Of a DNA stretch of 64,000 bases, positions 1-7,206 are shown one piece after another. A program made the position numbers and the translations under genes. The notes under the pieces were generated by a model. It did not search any database. It saw only the letters and a list, made by a program, of their open reading frames with translations, and was not told the DNA's origin. The stretch comes from CAYMSF01 sp964392985 (GTDB taxonomy: Bacteria; Verrucomicrobiota; Lentisphaeria; Victivallales; Victivallaceae). How positions within the stretch are numbered: the stretch's first letter is position 1; each line of letters starts with the position of its first letter. Location of the stretch: positions 20,554-84,553 of the forward strand of contig CAYMSF010000010.1 in assembly GCA_964392985.1 (NCBI GenBank). Reading direction: 5' to 3'.

Positions 1-631
1 TGCTCGCTATCCGGTAGGTCTTTCCTTCCGAGTAGTATGCGCGGGAAGAATATACTTCTTCCCCGAGTCGATACAGTCCTGGAGTACGCATTATGTTTTC
101 AATATTGTGCCAATGATTATTTTTGCTCGAATTGTATTTAAATTTATATCTACTTATATCTATTCCAGGCTCATATTCGGCTAATGTTGTAGGGGTACAA
201 ATGGGAAATAGCTTCAATAATGACAACGCGGTGGGGTTTTCAACTATCGGCAATTCGATGCCTTTTTCTTCAAGTGAGGTTTCCCAGCGGCAAACTGCAT
301 TCAAGAGTTCATTTGTCTCATCACATTCATTCTCGATAACATTTTCGGCATTTATCAAGTCCTTCTGGGTTTCGCTAAGATTAATACCGATCCACGTGCG
401 CTTCTTTTCAGAATCCGAATAAAAAACAGCCGGTGCCGCAAGTTGCCATACGACCTTGCCATCGTTCTGTCCACATTCCACGATTCCAGCGCGCACCAAG
501 GGATAAAAATACTTGTAAAGAATATGCTCTTCTTTTTTTTTCATCACTGCAAAAACACACTCGTGACAAATCCCGCGTAGTCGCTCGTGGCGTACAGGTT
601 CCCGCTTTTTCTTGATCCATAATATAATCAA
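1..631 (-). CDS. hypothetical protein, partial (third gene of unknown accessory operon)
   Basis: A reading frame stays open on the minus strand from a stop codon just upstream of position 631 to the window edge, giving at least 210 residues; the C-terminus lies outside the window. No ATG is available near its beginning. The first usable start is TTG at 631, only 22 bases after the stop of the upstream gene, and an in-frame ATG follows at 544. The first 80 residues (RHERLRGICHEC, then ILYKYFYPLVRAGIVE, then KVVWQLAAPAVFY) read like a winged-helix module, which is inference. The far end contains YKFKYNSSKNNHWHNIE and GLYRLGEEVYSSRAYYSEG. I do not recognise the family. Its position in a compact leftward array suggests it works with the two upstream genes. 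The start is uncertain; that the frame is coding is fairly sure. Confidence 0.7.
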   Translation of the reverse strand, partial: MIILWIKKKREPVRHERLRGICHECVFAVMKKKEEHILYKYFYPLVRAGIVECGQNDGKVVWQLAAPAVFYSDSEKKRTWIGINLSETQKDLINAENVIENECDETNELLNAVCRWETSLEEKGIELPIVENPTALSLLKLFPICTPTTLAEYEPGIDISRYKFKYNSSKNNHWHNIENIMRTPGLYRLGEEVYSSRAYYSEGKTYRIAS

Positions 632-653
632 CGCTTGAATTTTATGCGTTTTA

Positions 654-2345
654 TCATTCATTTTCGACCGGAAGATAATATTCTTCGTTTACTGCCAGGC
701 CATTTAACTTGTCATCTGAAAATTTACTCCATCCTTCGCAATCAAACGAAATATTAATATCCGGCCATATTTCAGCAACAGCAGTAGGCAAACCGATATG
801 AGTATTGTCTTCTGATTCCGTTGATGCCTGCGAAACGATAATACTTAGGTTATTTGGATATGATGGTTCCTTCGCAAATGGTAGCAACATTGTTTTCTCC
901 TCTAAAATATTCCATAAAGGCTTTCCCCAGCATTCCGGCAAAGCAAGGTTGTAATTTTCTATCAATAAAAAATGCCAAACATCTGGCTTGGCATGAGCTG
1001 AAACCCAAATGCACCGCAATGACTCTTCCCAGAAATTTTTAAATTCTATCCATTTCGGTGATGGTTGACACAATTGATATATCGAATTACCTAACACCGA
1101 TGCTAAAAATATCCCGGTCCGTATATCATTTGTTTTAAAAGCCGAATACTTTTTGAGCTTTATAAGTAGTTGCCGTTGCATTATATCATCTTCTATCAAA
1201 GCGTTTACTTTTTCAAAGTACTCACTTTCATTTTCACTGGTTACGGGCACTGCTTCTGTAGCGCAACACACCGATTCAAGGGGATATGACATGACCATCC
1301 CCGCTTGTATTCTGATAGACTCAATTAACTCAATCTGGTGAGTTTCTATGCCTTTGAGCTCTTCCTCTTTTTTCTGTAACTCTTCTTTGCATGCTTCAGC
1401 CTGCTTTCTTATCTTTTCAAGCTTTCCTTTTTCTGTTTCATTTCTTTTTATATAATCTTTAAAAGAAATTTCAATTATTTCCTTTTCACCTTCTATTTCC
1501 TTTCGGCGTTCTTTAACTTTATTATTCTCCTCTTTAAGTACTTTATCAATATTTTTTTCAATAATTTCATCAATGGTTTCCTTAAAACCATCGAGCGGGC
1601 GCAAGTTCTTAATATCCTCCCAATCGCTCAATAACGCATTTAGCGATTTTTTTACGCGTTTAATTCGCCCTTCTTCAATATCATCAACCTGGGACTTAAC
1701 GTCAAGCTTCAATAAAATTTTATTAATCTCTTCTCTGCTAATTTCATTGGCAATTTTTGCTTTAAACCATGTTTTTAATTGATCAAAACTTATGCAGTCT
1801 ATAATAATATCAGATTCGCAACTAATCCAATCGTTCTTGTCACATGCTAAATAACTCATCCCCCCAATATTAATAGTATCCCCACTCCTGGCCTTCCTTC
1901 CATTAACAGTTTGTCCAGTCCGAGGCGAATAGTCTCTGCTTTTTATTGGACCACAGATATATTTATTGCCATTTTTTTTCAAAAAAAAATAAATTTCTTC
2001 GTCAGTTGGCAAAGTCTCACCTTGCCTGCGAAAAATTTGCTCCTGATTCAATTCAATAACTCTTGGACATTTCCAAACTTTGTTATTCTTCACTACCACA
2101 TATCGGTCATGATTCTCGTCCACTTCTTGATGATTTTCCTCATAATTGAACCAAACTATATCGTCAGCTTTAATGTTTGAATGATTTTGTTTAAATTGCG
2201 GTGCAAAAACCTTTCCGGCATTAGGAAATCTTGTAGCAGGATTAGTTATTTTAACCCACATATTATTATCTTGGTAATACAATGGCTCGATTCGCGCATG
2301 ACCATCACTATTAACAAATAATATTTTTCCGATTGCAAATTCCAT
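654..2345 (-). CDS. hypothetical protein with central coiled coil
   Basis: This 563-residue protein belongs to no family I recognise. Residues 1-200 look beta-rich (repeated short hydrophobic strands with KNNKVWKCPRV and GDTINIGGMSYLACD). Residues about 265-345 are strongly charged and helical with K/E-rich heptads, a probable coiled coil. The last 220 residues look globular and tryptophan-rich. There is no signal peptide, membrane segment or obvious catalytic motif, so it is probably cytoplasmic. Its start overlaps the end of the upstream gene by 35 bases, which implies translational coupling, and the next gene begins 22 bases after its stop. Codon use and base content are visibly AT-richer than the core genes to the right, as expected for transferred accessory DNA. 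It may be a structural or scaffolding subunit of a multi-protein defence-type system, but that rests on context only. Confidence 0.8.
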   Translation of the reverse strand: MEFAIGKILFVNSDGHARIEPLYYQDNNMWVKITNPATRFPNAGKVFAPQFKQNHSNIKADDIVWFNYEENHQEVDENHDRYVVVKNNKVWKCPRVIELNQEQIFRRQGETLPTDEEIYFFLKKNGNKYICGPIKSRDYSPRTGQTVNGRKARSGDTINIGGMSYLACDKNDWISCESDIIIDCISFDQLKTWFKAKIANEISREEINKILLKLDVKSQVDDIEEGRIKRVKKSLNALLSDWEDIKNLRPLDGFKETIDEIIEKNIDKVLKEENNKVKERRKEIEGEKEIIEISFKDYIKRNETEKGKLEKIRKQAEACKEELQKKEEELKGIETHQIELIESIRIQAGMVMSYPLESVCCATEAVPVTSENESEYFEKVNALIEDDIMQRQLLIKLKKYSAFKTNDIRTGIFLASVLGNSIYQLCQPSPKWIEFKNFWEESLRCIWVSAHAKPDVWHFLLIENYNLALPECWGKPLWNILEEKTMLLPFAKEPSYPNNLSIIVSQASTESEDNTHIGLPTAVAEIWPDINISFDCEGWSKFSDDKLNGLAVNEEYYLPVENE

Positions 2346-3921
2346 TTATCGCTCTCCTTATGACTTGATGTACAATATTATTTCCTGTCGGAATAATTTC
2401 CTGCTCTGATGCTAAATTCATCCAAACTCGATTAGTGTTTGAATTGATAAGCTCGCTTTCTTGCGAAATTAACAAAGACTTAATACCAGAAAAATCTAAG
2501 CCGGTTATATGGATATCGTCACTATTGTCGGCAATATTCATTTTGCCTTCTTCAGAAATGTGCCAACCATTTTTCCCTACGTTATTCTCTTCTTCAGATA
2601 TAGCAATTTCAAAATGAATAAATGGCGCATCCTCATAGTATTTTAAAAAATATCTACCAACATCAAGACCTATCAGAGACTGATCCGAAACATTCAGTGT
2701 ACGCATTATGCTTTGATTGCCAATTTTTTGTAAAAGAATAGTCGAAATATCATCATTATCGACTTCGATTCTTGGGCCCAAGCCCTTAAGCCATTTACGA
2801 TGTTCAATTTTGCACCCACCCACTAATCTTACTGATAGTTTTGAGCCAAATCGTGACGGGAATTTTGTTTTAAGATTATCAATTATATTTGAAGTTAATT
2901 TGAAAACATTTAGACTACCGTATTGATTTGGTTGCAAATTTGAATTTAATAAGAAGTTAGAAACCTCATTAGATTCAACACAGACAAAAGCGTATTGCGT
3001 TTTATCATTGATCCCATTTCGTATTTTAGAAATATAATTCCAGTCATTCCAATTAATTTCATCTTGAATAAAAAAACAGCCATTTAGGCAATGGTCAATA
3101 TTAGAGAATTCTTCAGCTTCTTCATCACAATAAAACTCTGGTTTCTCATCGGAATTCCCGCACCAATACATGAAATATTCTTTTATTCGCTTTTTATTGG
3201 CAGAGCGACATATAACAAGTTTATTACTAAACATTCCATCCCATCGCCTGAACGCATCATACACTTGCTTTAAAAAAACTTTTTTTAACTCTGGGTCATC
3301 GTTAATTCCGTTTTGAATTTTCCTCCATGACCGTAAATCATTAAGGCGATTGTCAATAATTTTAGCAAATAAATCGAATTCAATCTCATCACCACAGGCA
3401 AGATTACAATTATTAAAAAAATCTCCCAAAGAATCGAGATCGTCCTTCTTGAATAATGACAAACTAAGTGGGTATTGAACATGGCAACGAGCAAAGTTAT
3501 TATGCGAAAGATAAATGGACAATCCTTTTTCTCTACACCAATTTTCAAAGGCGGTGTATATTTCGTGTTGCCCATTATTATATTTTGCTTGTAGCTGATT
3601 ACCACTCAATTTAAATTCTTCAGCAAGACGCGGATTAAAGGCATTTGCCGTCCACTGCTCATCCTCATGCCGTCTAAAAGCAACCAATAATTGAATTGCT
3701 ATAAGACCAAGATATTTCGGCGGGTCATTTGGCGCCCCATTGAGTAATTTATTCCATGTTTCAGACCGTAAATAATCAAGAGCGTGGCTGTAGTTTTCAT
3801 TTTCTGATATTTTTTCAATTTCGGCTAAAATCGAAGCTACATTCGAAAATGTACGGAGATTTTGAGAAAAATATTCTTCGTAAATATCATAATTAAATTG
3901 ACGATATTCAGGCTCTAGCAT
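2311..3921 (-). CDS. hypothetical protein, first gene of unknown accessory operon
   Basis: A 536-residue cytoplasmic-looking protein without a family I can name. The N-terminal 200 residues contain a segment around PPKYLGLIAIQLLVAF and another around RCHVQYPLSLSLFKKDDL, which look like a folded helical domain. The middle holds a CNGCFFIQDEI region and the C-terminal half is beta-rich (SVRLVGGCKIEHRKWLKGLG). No Walker motif, nuclease motif or membrane segment is visible. It is the first gene of the leftward array, and the next gene starts inside its last 35 bases. Upstream, 3922-4204 is AT-rich and gene-free and presumably carries the promoter, but I see no convincing -35/-10 pair. The AT-rich composition fits horizontal transfer. 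Confidence 0.8.
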   Translation of the reverse strand: MLEPEYRQFNYDIYEEYFSQNLRTFSNVASILAEIEKISENENYSHALDYLRSETWNKLLNGAPNDPPKYLGLIAIQLLVAFRRHEDEQWTANAFNPRLAEEFKLSGNQLQAKYNNGQHEIYTAFENWCREKGLSIYLSHNNFARCHVQYPLSLSLFKKDDLDSLGDFFNNCNLACGDEIEFDLFAKIIDNRLNDLRSWRKIQNGINDDPELKKVFLKQVYDAFRRWDGMFSNKLVICRSANKKRIKEYFMYWCGNSDEKPEFYCDEEAEEFSNIDHCLNGCFFIQDEINWNDWNYISKIRNGINDKTQYAFVCVESNEVSNFLLNSNLQPNQYGSLNVFKLTSNIIDNLKTKFPSRFGSKLSVRLVGGCKIEHRKWLKGLGPRIEVDNDDISTILLQKIGNQSIMRTLNVSDQSLIGLDVGRYFLKYYEDAPFIHFEIAISEEENNVGKNGWHISEEGKMNIADNSDDIHITGLDFSGIKSLLISQESELINSNTNRVWMNLASEQEIIPTGNNIVHQVIRRAINGICNRKNIIC

Positions 3922-4204
3922 AATACCCCGTTTACATAAATGCTTTATCGGATCACACTAAAAAAACACGCAATGATAATCTAAACCTTGTAAAGTTAAT
4001 TTCGCACAATATTTATAATTTGCAAGAATTTGTCACAATATTTCTATCAAATGACAGACCTAAACCGATAAAATAATAACCAGATTCACCTGCTTATACT
4101 AATTTCTACAGGCTTGCAAAGATGACTAATTCGGCTATATTTTGAAGATGTCAACCGGGCGGTGCCGGCAAGTGTTAAAAAAAGCAATATATGAGAATGG
4201 TATA

Positions 4205-4870
4205 ATGAAGCGATACAACGTTAAACGATGCGAGGGCAACGTAGATTTGTCCGCAACTTGGAACAGTCCTGATTGGAACGATGTTCCTGTTGTTAAAATT
4301 GACATTTTTCAAGAAAAAAGCAGTTGCCATCATCCAACAGTTGAGTGCAAACTGCAGCATGACGGTTCCGGGTTTTATGGATTGTTTCAAGTTCATGACC
4401 AATATGTCAGGAGTATTAACACCTGCCTGAATGATAGTGTATGCAGGGACAGTTGTGTTGAATTTTTTGTTGAACCGCCCGGTGGCAAAGGATATTTTAA
4501 TTTTGAATTCAATTGCGGCGGTACCTTTTTGCTCTACCACATTGAGGATTGCGTTAGAATCCCCGGCGGGTTTAAAAAATCATGCGCGATGACACAAGAG
4601 GATGTCAGTGGAATAAAAATATTTCATACCATGCCTAAGGTTGTAGATCCGGAAATAACCGAACCGGTTACCTGGCGATTAGGATTCTATATCCCGTTTA
4701 AATTCTTTGCTGATAAAACCGGGTTACAGGGCAGTTCAGGTCAGACCTGGCGGGCAAATTTCTACAAATGCGCCGACCAGACCTCGCATCCGCATTGGGC
4801 ATCATGGAATCCGATCTCAGCGCTCAATTTCCACCTCCCGGATTGCTTTGGCAAAATTATTTTAGAGTAA
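4205..4870 (+). CDS. carbohydrate-binding family 9-like protein
   Basis: The 221-residue product resembles the CBM9-like domain proteins common in carbohydrate-degrading bacteria. Visible features are an early NSPDWNDVP segment, the LSATWN start of the fold, a central DSCVEFFVEP strand typical of these domains, and the later TWRLGFYIPF and WRANFYKCAD strands. No signal peptide is seen, so export is uncertain, and there is no catalytic domain on the chain. I chose ATG at 4205 because family members begin just before the RC-x-x-x-I/V-D-x-x-WxSP region. Upstream in-frame starts at 4142 (TTG) and 4148 would add 19-21 unrelated residues. It is a single-gene unit between the leftward accessory operon and a palindromic repeat element. 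Confidence 0.75.
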   Translation: MKRYNVKRCEGNVDLSATWNSPDWNDVPVVKIDIFQEKSSCHHPTVECKLQHDGSGFYGLFQVHDQYVRSINTCLNDSVCRDSCVEFFVEPPGGKGYFNFEFNCGGTFLLYHIEDCVRIPGGFKKSCAMTQEDVSGIKIFHTMPKVVDPEITEPVTWRLGFYIPFKFFADKTGLQGSSGQTWRANFYKCADQTSHPHWASWNPISALNFHLPDCFGKIILE

Positions 4871-4891
4871 ATATACCTGGCAATGCTATAC

Positions 4892-5135
4892 TCTATAAGG
4901 TTGAAATTTTAAAATAGACAATTGTCTAGCGGTCGTCTTTATATCATTTCGGTTCGACTTTTTATTATCCCAGCGGGATAACACGTTTATAGCAAAATCG
5001 ATCAAATCAACCTGCGACCCTTTCAGGGTCGAACAATCCCAGGTCTTTCGTGCTATAAACGTTTGATGCCGCTGGCATCATCTAAACTTATAATCCGCAA
5101 TACTACTCGTCTATGTTAAGTTTTAACCTTATAGA
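4892..5135. repeat. nested palindromic repeat element (REP/MITE-like)
   Basis: This gene-free stretch is built of nested inverted repeats. The outer arms are tctataaggtt at 4892-4902 and its exact complement aaccttataga at 5125-5135. Inside are gttcgac at 4952-4958 with gtcgaac at 5028-5034, and acgtttatagca at 4983-4994 with tgctataaacgt at 5051-5062. Three compact hairpins sit among them: ttatccc/gggataa at 4965-4981, cgaccct/agggtcg at 5015-5031, and tgatgcc/ggcatca at 5064-5080. It lies between two convergent genes, a usual place for REP-type or non-autonomous mobile elements, and could also act as a bidirectional terminator. No coding potential is seen. Confidence 0.7.
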
Positions 5136-5142
5136 ATCTTAT

Positions 5143-6405
5143 CTATTCAGTTGGAACAGCCGGGGTTATTTTCAGTGAAATTATCCGCCGTTTATCGGCT
5201 TCTGTGACGGTGAATACGGCAACGTTTTTAATATCAAGCGCTTCGCCGGCCTCGGGAATTCTGCCAAGTTGACCGCAGACATAACCGCCAACGGTATCGA
5301 CATCTTCATCCTCGGGTATTTTGATATTAAGTAATTCATTGATATCGCCGATAAGACTTCTACCCTCGACAATTATTGAACCGTCCGCCATCTTCTCCGG
5401 TTGCGGTTCGGTATCTGCTTCGGAATCATATTCATCACGGATTTCGCCGACAATTTCCTCAAGAATATCCTCAAGGGAGACGATGCCTGAAGTACCACCG
5501 TACTCATCAATAATAATGGCAACATGAATACTGTTATTTTTAAGTTCGTGCAGTAAATCGCCGACATTCTTGGTTTCCGGGACAAACAGCGGCTTATGGG
5601 CAAAGGCCTCTACCGTCTTATCCTCCGGCATATCCGCCAGAAAATCCTTGGCATAAAGCAAACCCTTGATCTCGTCAATATTGTTCTGATAAATCGGAAT
5701 CCGGCTGTGGCCGCTGTTGACAAAACGCTGTCTCGCCTCTTTGACAGTGGAGGAACCCGGCAGAGAAATCATATCAACCCGCGGAGTCATAATTTCCCGT
5801 ACCGGAGTATTATCCAGGTCAAAAATTCCCCGAATCATTTTTTTCTCGTCATCGGCCAGGGCGATTTGTCCATGCTGGGTGTGATCCTGTTCCACCAATG
5901 ACATGATTTCATCTTCGGCGCTGAGTGGTTCGTCTTCGTGATTAGTTTTTTTCCATGTTTCGGCGGTATCTTCTACGGTTTTCAGCAGCGATGCTACCGG
6001 CCAGAGGATTGAACGGCGCAACAAAATAATCGCCGGTATGGTTACCCGCAACAACACAATATCAAATTTGCGATTAACGATTCGGCTGATAATTCCTGTA
6101 AAAATTAAAAACAATAAAATAGCGGCCAGTACTGTAGCCTCACGCCATCCTGCCGGCAGATGCAACTGTTCAAAATTTTCCGTCGTGCCGACCGCGATAA
6201 TTGCCATAGCGAGAAACAGCATGGTGTTAAAAATGGCGCTGTATTCGCTGGGTTTTTCGTGCCATCGCTCCAAATCATACGCCAATTCCGGATTGGCGGC
6301 TTCCATTCTTCTTACCCTGCCGCGACTGATGCCGGCAAAGGCTTCGCGTGCGCAATAGAACCAGACGAAACCGATTATCGCGACTATAAATATCTCATTA
6401 CTCAT
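5143..6405 (-). CDS. CNNM/CorC-family hemolysin-type CBS-domain membrane protein
   Basis: A 420-residue protein of the HlyC/CorC (CNNM) family, linked to magnesium and cobalt homeostasis at the inner membrane. Hydrophobic segments lie at residues about 5-22, 60-77, 88-110 and 117-140 (a divergent DUF21/CNNM membrane part). Next comes the CBS pair, recognisable from VREIMTPRVDM and SRIPIYQNNIDEIKG, then IIDEYGGTSGIVSLEDILEE, and a C-terminal CorC/HlyC transporter-associated domain. It follows ybeY, as ybeX (corC) does in the ybeZYX clusters of many bacteria, which supports a role in the same envelope and RNA-stress neighbourhood. The 5' end is next to an assembly gap: the first seven codons are present again on the other side, so the promoter region is uncertain. 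Confidence 0.9.
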   Translation of the reverse strand: MSNEIFIVAIIGFVWFYCAREAFAGISRGRVRRMEAANPELAYDLERWHEKPSEYSAIFNTMLFLAMAIIAVGTTENFEQLHLPAGWREATVLAAILLFLIFTGIISRIVNRKFDIVLLRVTIPAIILLRRSILWPVASLLKTVEDTAETWKKTNHEDEPLSAEDEIMSLVEQDHTQHGQIALADDEKKMIRGIFDLDNTPVREIMTPRVDMISLPGSSTVKEARQRFVNSGHSRIPIYQNNIDEIKGLLYAKDFLADMPEDKTVEAFAHKPLFVPETKNVGDLLHELKNNSIHVAIIIDEYGGTSGIVSLEDILEEIVGEIRDEYDSEADTEPQPEKMADGSIIVEGRSLIGDINELLNIKIPEDEDVDTVGGYVCGQLGRIPEAGEALDIKNVAVFTVTEADKRRIISLKITPAVPTE

Positions 6406-6439
6406 CTCTTTTCCATATCCTGACAGTTCAAAATTACAG
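6385..6439. repeat. 55-bp direct repeat, left copy (assembly overlap)
   Basis: The 55 bases ending at the N run are identical to the 55 bases that begin right after it (6540-6594). The copy includes the first seven codons of the CNNM gene. An exact match abutting both sides of a 100-N spacer is what an unmerged contig overlap produces, so this is most likely an assembly artefact rather than a biological duplication. Confidence 0.9.
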
Positions 6440-6539
6440 NNNNNNNNNNNNNNNNNNNNNNNNNNNNNNNNNNNNNNNNNNNNNNNNNNNNNNNNNNNNN
6501 NNNNNNNNNNNNNNNNNNNNNNNNNNNNNNNNNNNNNNN
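6440..6539. other. assembly gap of 100 Ns
   Basis: Exactly 100 undetermined bases, the conventional spacer for a scaffold join of unknown length. Because the flanks overlap by 55 identical bases, the true distance is probably zero or negative, so ybeY and the CNNM gene would be about 155 bases closer than drawn. Confidence 0.97.
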
Positions 6540-6594
6540 TATAAATATCTCATTACTCATCTCTTTTCCATATCCTGACAGTTCAAAATTACAG
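6540..6594. repeat. 55-bp direct repeat, right copy (assembly overlap)
   Basis: Identical to 6385-6439 and starting immediately after the N run. It carries the seven first codons of the CNNM gene plus its ribosome-binding region on the minus strand. The following 120 bases to the ybeY stop hold no gene that I can see. Confidence 0.9.
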
Positions 6595-6717
6595 TTATTA
6601 CCACGGGGTTAAATGCCCCAGAATACACAACTAGGAATATATGCTTTTTTTCGATATTATCAAGCCTAAAAACCTTAAAGCGGCAGGTTTGCGGTCGGCA
6701 TGATTGGCTAAATAACT

Positions 6718-7206
6718 CTATTGTTCATCCGGTAATGGGAAAATGGCATTTAGTTCAAACTCTTGCTTTAATTGCTTCATAACCTGATGTTCACGCCGGC
6801 GCATGCGCTGTTTGGCTTTAGGATTCAAGTCATCTTCACCGGCGGCATGCAAGAGGCCATGAACGATATAGAGGGTTAATTCTTCAGGATAAGATGAATC
6901 TTTACGGCTGATGCCTTCACGCCAAGCAACTTCGGCGCTGATTAACAGTTCCACGCCGGACTCGCCATCGTCGCCGCGACCATCTTCCAGATAGCTAAAA
7001 GTTATTACGTCTGTCGTGCCTTGATGTTGCAGAAATTGCTGATTATATTTTGCCATTGCCGTATCTGACAGAAACAATATTCCAACAGACCAGTCACCAT
7101 TCGTGTCGAGTTGGCATAGCGTGGCGGCGCGTTCTACTAAATTATTCAGCAGTTTTCGGTTCGGCGTCGGTAATGTTTTTGTTTTCCATGAATAAATTGT
7201 CTTCAT
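6718..7206 (-). CDS. ybeY: endoribonuclease YbeY (rRNA maturation factor)
   Basis: A 162-residue UPF0054/YbeY metalloprotein, active in 16S rRNA 3'-end maturation and ribosome quality control in the cytoplasm. The fold is shown by DVITFSYLEDGR, the VELLISAEVA strand and the metal-site helix IVHGLLHAAGEDD. Two histidines of the usual three-histidine site are present; the third is Asp, a substitution I also recall from Bacteroidetes YbeY proteins. I chose ATG at 7206 because AAGAGG lies five to six bases before it; a longer reading to 7233 adds nine residues without support. The start lies inside the end of the HD-domain gene (64-base overlap), so the two are probably translationally coupled. 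Confidence 0.9.
   Translation of the reverse strand: MKTIYSWKTKTLPTPNRKLLNNLVERAATLCQLDTNGDWSVGILFLSDTAMAKYNQQFLQHQGTTDVITFSYLEDGRGDDGESGVELLISAEVAWREGISRKDSSYPEELTLYIVHGLLHAAGEDDLNPKAKQRMRRREHQVMKQLKQEFELNAIFPLPDEQ

Noticed and set aside
123..615. Plus-strand frames of 99 and 60 codons at the left edge
   Set aside because: A minus-strand frame is open across the whole of 1-631 with a coherent protein, and the plus-strand frames have no domain or ribosome-binding site.
4871..5142. CRISPR array in the hairpin-rich region
   Set aside because: The repeats are inverted and nested rather than direct and evenly spaced, and no cas genes are near.
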